This document shows, in pieces, positions 62,865 to 64,000 of a stretch of 64,000 bases of DNA. Origin of the DNA: Pseudobdellovibrionaceae bacterium (GTDB lineage: Bacteria; Bdellovibrionota; Bdellovibrionia; Bdellovibrionales; UBA1609); NCBI GenBank assembly GCA_023898385.1, contig CP060220.1:3266756-3330755 (forward strand), written 5' to 3'. The notes under the pieces were generated by a model that worked only from the letters and a program-made list of their open reading frames with translations, was not told the DNA's origin and did no database searches. Position 1 is the stretch's first letter; each line of letters starts with the position of its first letter. Made by a program: the position numbers and the translations under genes.

Positions 62865-63314
62865 TCAGCAAGTAAGTTCAAACAAATGGGTCTTTGTTAT
62901 AGCGCTCGTTTTTCGACAGACCAGATTGATGCCATCACAGAAGTCTATTTGAGCCTTCTCGCCCGGGGTGTGGTGCAGTTTTATGGTCACCGGCTTTGTC
63001 GCTGGTTTGCGCCTACGAAGTTCGCCCCAGAAAATTCTGTAGCTCACATTTAGATCCTGCTCCTCCCAGAGGGTCTTAATTGGCACCCCTTGGCTGGCCT
63101 GCTTCACCAAGCTCTCCCAGTCCAGATCCAACAGGCCGCTCTCACCCCGGGGTTCAGCTACCGGTGCCTTCAGGTCTCCTTCATCGGCCAAAACCTTATT
63201 AATTGTCTTCCGGCATATCCCCAGCGACCGAGCTATTTGTCGCTTGGAATGACCTTGCCTTAATAACTCCTTGATTTGATTTTGCATTTGCTGACTCGTC
63301 CTCTGCAGCGCCAC
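62865..63314 (-). pseudogene. IS21-family IstA transposase, truncated
   Basis: 149 codons of an IstA N-terminus: HTH 'IKELLRQGHSKRQIARSLGI', 'DWESLVKQASQGVPIKTLWE', 'VSYRIFWGELRRRKP' and the beginning of the DDE core 'PGEKAQIDFCDGINLV'. The frame then leaves the family ('CRKTSAITKTH') next to the diverged copy E, so ~70% of istA and all of istB are missing. Inactive. Confidence 0.82.
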
Positions 63315-63364
63315 TTCTCCCTCCTTTTGTTGAAGCGGCTTATATATCAGATCTTGTGCAGAGC

Positions 63365-63460
63365 TCCGAACGCCCCCACTTGGAATCGGGTGGGGGCGTA
63401 ACTCGGAATTGGGTGGAGGCCTTCGTTGGAATCAAGTGGGGGCGTTCAGGCGGAATCGGT
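63365..63460. repeat. IS21-type terminal repeats
   Basis: Three to four direct repeats of GGAATCGGGTGGGGGCGT-type sequence (near 63382, 63405, 63428 and a partial at 63452), plus an inverted copy CGCCCCCACTTGGAATC at 63371. Multiple terminal transposase sites are characteristic of IS21-family left ends; they lie upstream of the truncated istA. Confidence 0.75.
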
Positions 63461-63492
63461 CAAGCCTCGTAAGACCGGGGAACAAAAACGAG

Positions 63493-63702
63493 CTAACCGA
63501 TAACGCTGAGACCGATTTTTTTAATCTGAGCTTGCTTCTTAGATTTAGAAATCATTTGGATGTAAGAGTCCAATAGAACGTCATCTACTGAATTGTTGTA
63601 ATAATTAGAAACAGCATGGTCATTTGATGAGCGAGCAATAATTGTATCAATCTTTTGCTCAATCTCTTTTAGCTGCTTATTCGTTAAAATCTTATGACCC
63701 AT
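63493..63702 (-). CDS. Small protein of unknown function
   Basis: 69 aa with GGGGAGAG before the ATG at 63702. Mostly helical and polar ('KQLKEIEQKIDTIIARSSND'), with a Lys-rich C-terminus. It begins 41 bp after the next small gene on the same strand, so the two are probably cotranscribed. No family recognised. Confidence 0.55.
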   Translation of the reverse strand: MGHKILTNKQLKEIEQKIDTIIARSSNDHAVSNYYNNSVDDVLLDSYIQMISKSKKQAQIKKIGLSVIG

Positions 63703-63743
63703 GCTCTCCCCAAGTGAAGTATTACTACCTCAAACAGCCCCTA

Positions 63744-63950
63744 TTATTCAAATCTGATTCCATCTGTATATGAACTTAGCCATTGTTCTACTTTATCAAG
63801 ATTCTGATTTTGAACTTTTACAACTAAGTTATGTCCGATAGACGGATTTATAAATGAAACACCTGTTAGTTCCTCGTATTTTAATTGAGGTCCTATATTA
63901 AGAAGGTTCTTTCGAGAACCACTTCTTCTAGGCAGTGGAATTATGTTCAT
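63744..63950 (-). CDS. Small protein of unknown function
   Basis: About 68 aa from the ATG at 63950, which has AAGGAG at good spacing; an in-frame ATG at 63986 lacks one. Basic N-terminus 'LPRRSGSRKN' and 'GHNLVVKVQNQNLDKVEQWL'. Not recognised. Possibly the second half of a small accessory operon continuing beyond the window. Confidence 0.5.
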   Translation of the reverse strand: MNIIPLPRRSGSRKNLLNIGPQLKYEELTGVSFINPSIGHNLVVKVQNQNLDKVEQWLSSYTDGIRFE

Positions 63951-64000
63951 TTGTAACTCCTTGGGATTTCTTGGGTATTCGACCATTCTAGTGGTTCTAA

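Noticed and set aside
62368..62881. 85- and 101-codon minus-strand frames
   Set aside because: They run over the 47-bp repeat and the diverged copy of the 464-bp element, and their ends coincide with repeat borders rather than gene signals.

Overview
The window looks like a chromosome segment of a Gram-negative bacterium of the Bdellovibrionota (Bdellovibrio-like) type. The signs are a TIGR02147-type regulator, several secreted proteins and lipoproteins of unknown function, very large modular surface lipoproteins with Calx-beta, Ig-like and beta-helix-like repeats, and a secreted HINT-domain protein. The assignment is inferred from gene content; no rRNA gene or complete tRNA gene is present.

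Layout. 0-11 kb (minus strand): the start of a PKD-domain secreted protein, a ~10-kb lipoprotein gene made of near-identical 312-bp repeats and interrupted by two mutually compensating frameshifts, and a small secreted protein. 11.6-21 kb: housekeeping and signalling genes (ROK kinase, AAA_28-type ATPase coupled to a hybrid histidine kinase, small exported and membrane proteins, acetyltransferase). This stretch ends in a lipid locus with a fatty-acid desaturase divergent from an alpha-oxoamine synthase (serine-palmitoyltransferase-like) and a GNAT-fold protein that resembles bacterial ceramide synthase. 21.4-32.4 kb: an intact 3675-residue modular lipoprotein.

32.4-50 kb is an accessory mosaic. 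A 464-bp non-coding repeat with 15-bp terminal inverted repeats occurs in three full and two partial copies. Two full copies in opposite orientation bracket an HTH/nucleotidyltransferase pair (toxin-antitoxin-like), and a partial and a full copy bracket an AAA/DUF4143 ATPase. Between them is a compact denitrification island: sco, FGE-like gene, nirK (lipoprotein with C-terminal cytochrome c), a CRP/FNR regulator, an alginate-export-type porin, norC, norB, norQ and norD. Two perfect TTGAT-N4-ATCAA boxes sit at activating distance from the nirK and porin-nor promoters, so nitrite-to-N2O reduction is probably switched on together by low oxygen or NO. IS91-like debris and a truncated receiver-domain gene mark its far edge. 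SelO follows.

49.8-64 kb: a lipoprotein gene split at an A8 tract, a HINT-domain secreted protein, a tRNA-Pro-like remnant, a RelA/SpoT-domain protein (ToxSAS-like candidate), a group II intron with its maturase, a second nucleotidyltransferase/HTH pair in the opposite gene order, an intact-looking IS3 element with a canonical frameshift site, a secreted protein with its TIGR02147 regulator, more IS91 and IS21 remnants, and two small unknown genes.
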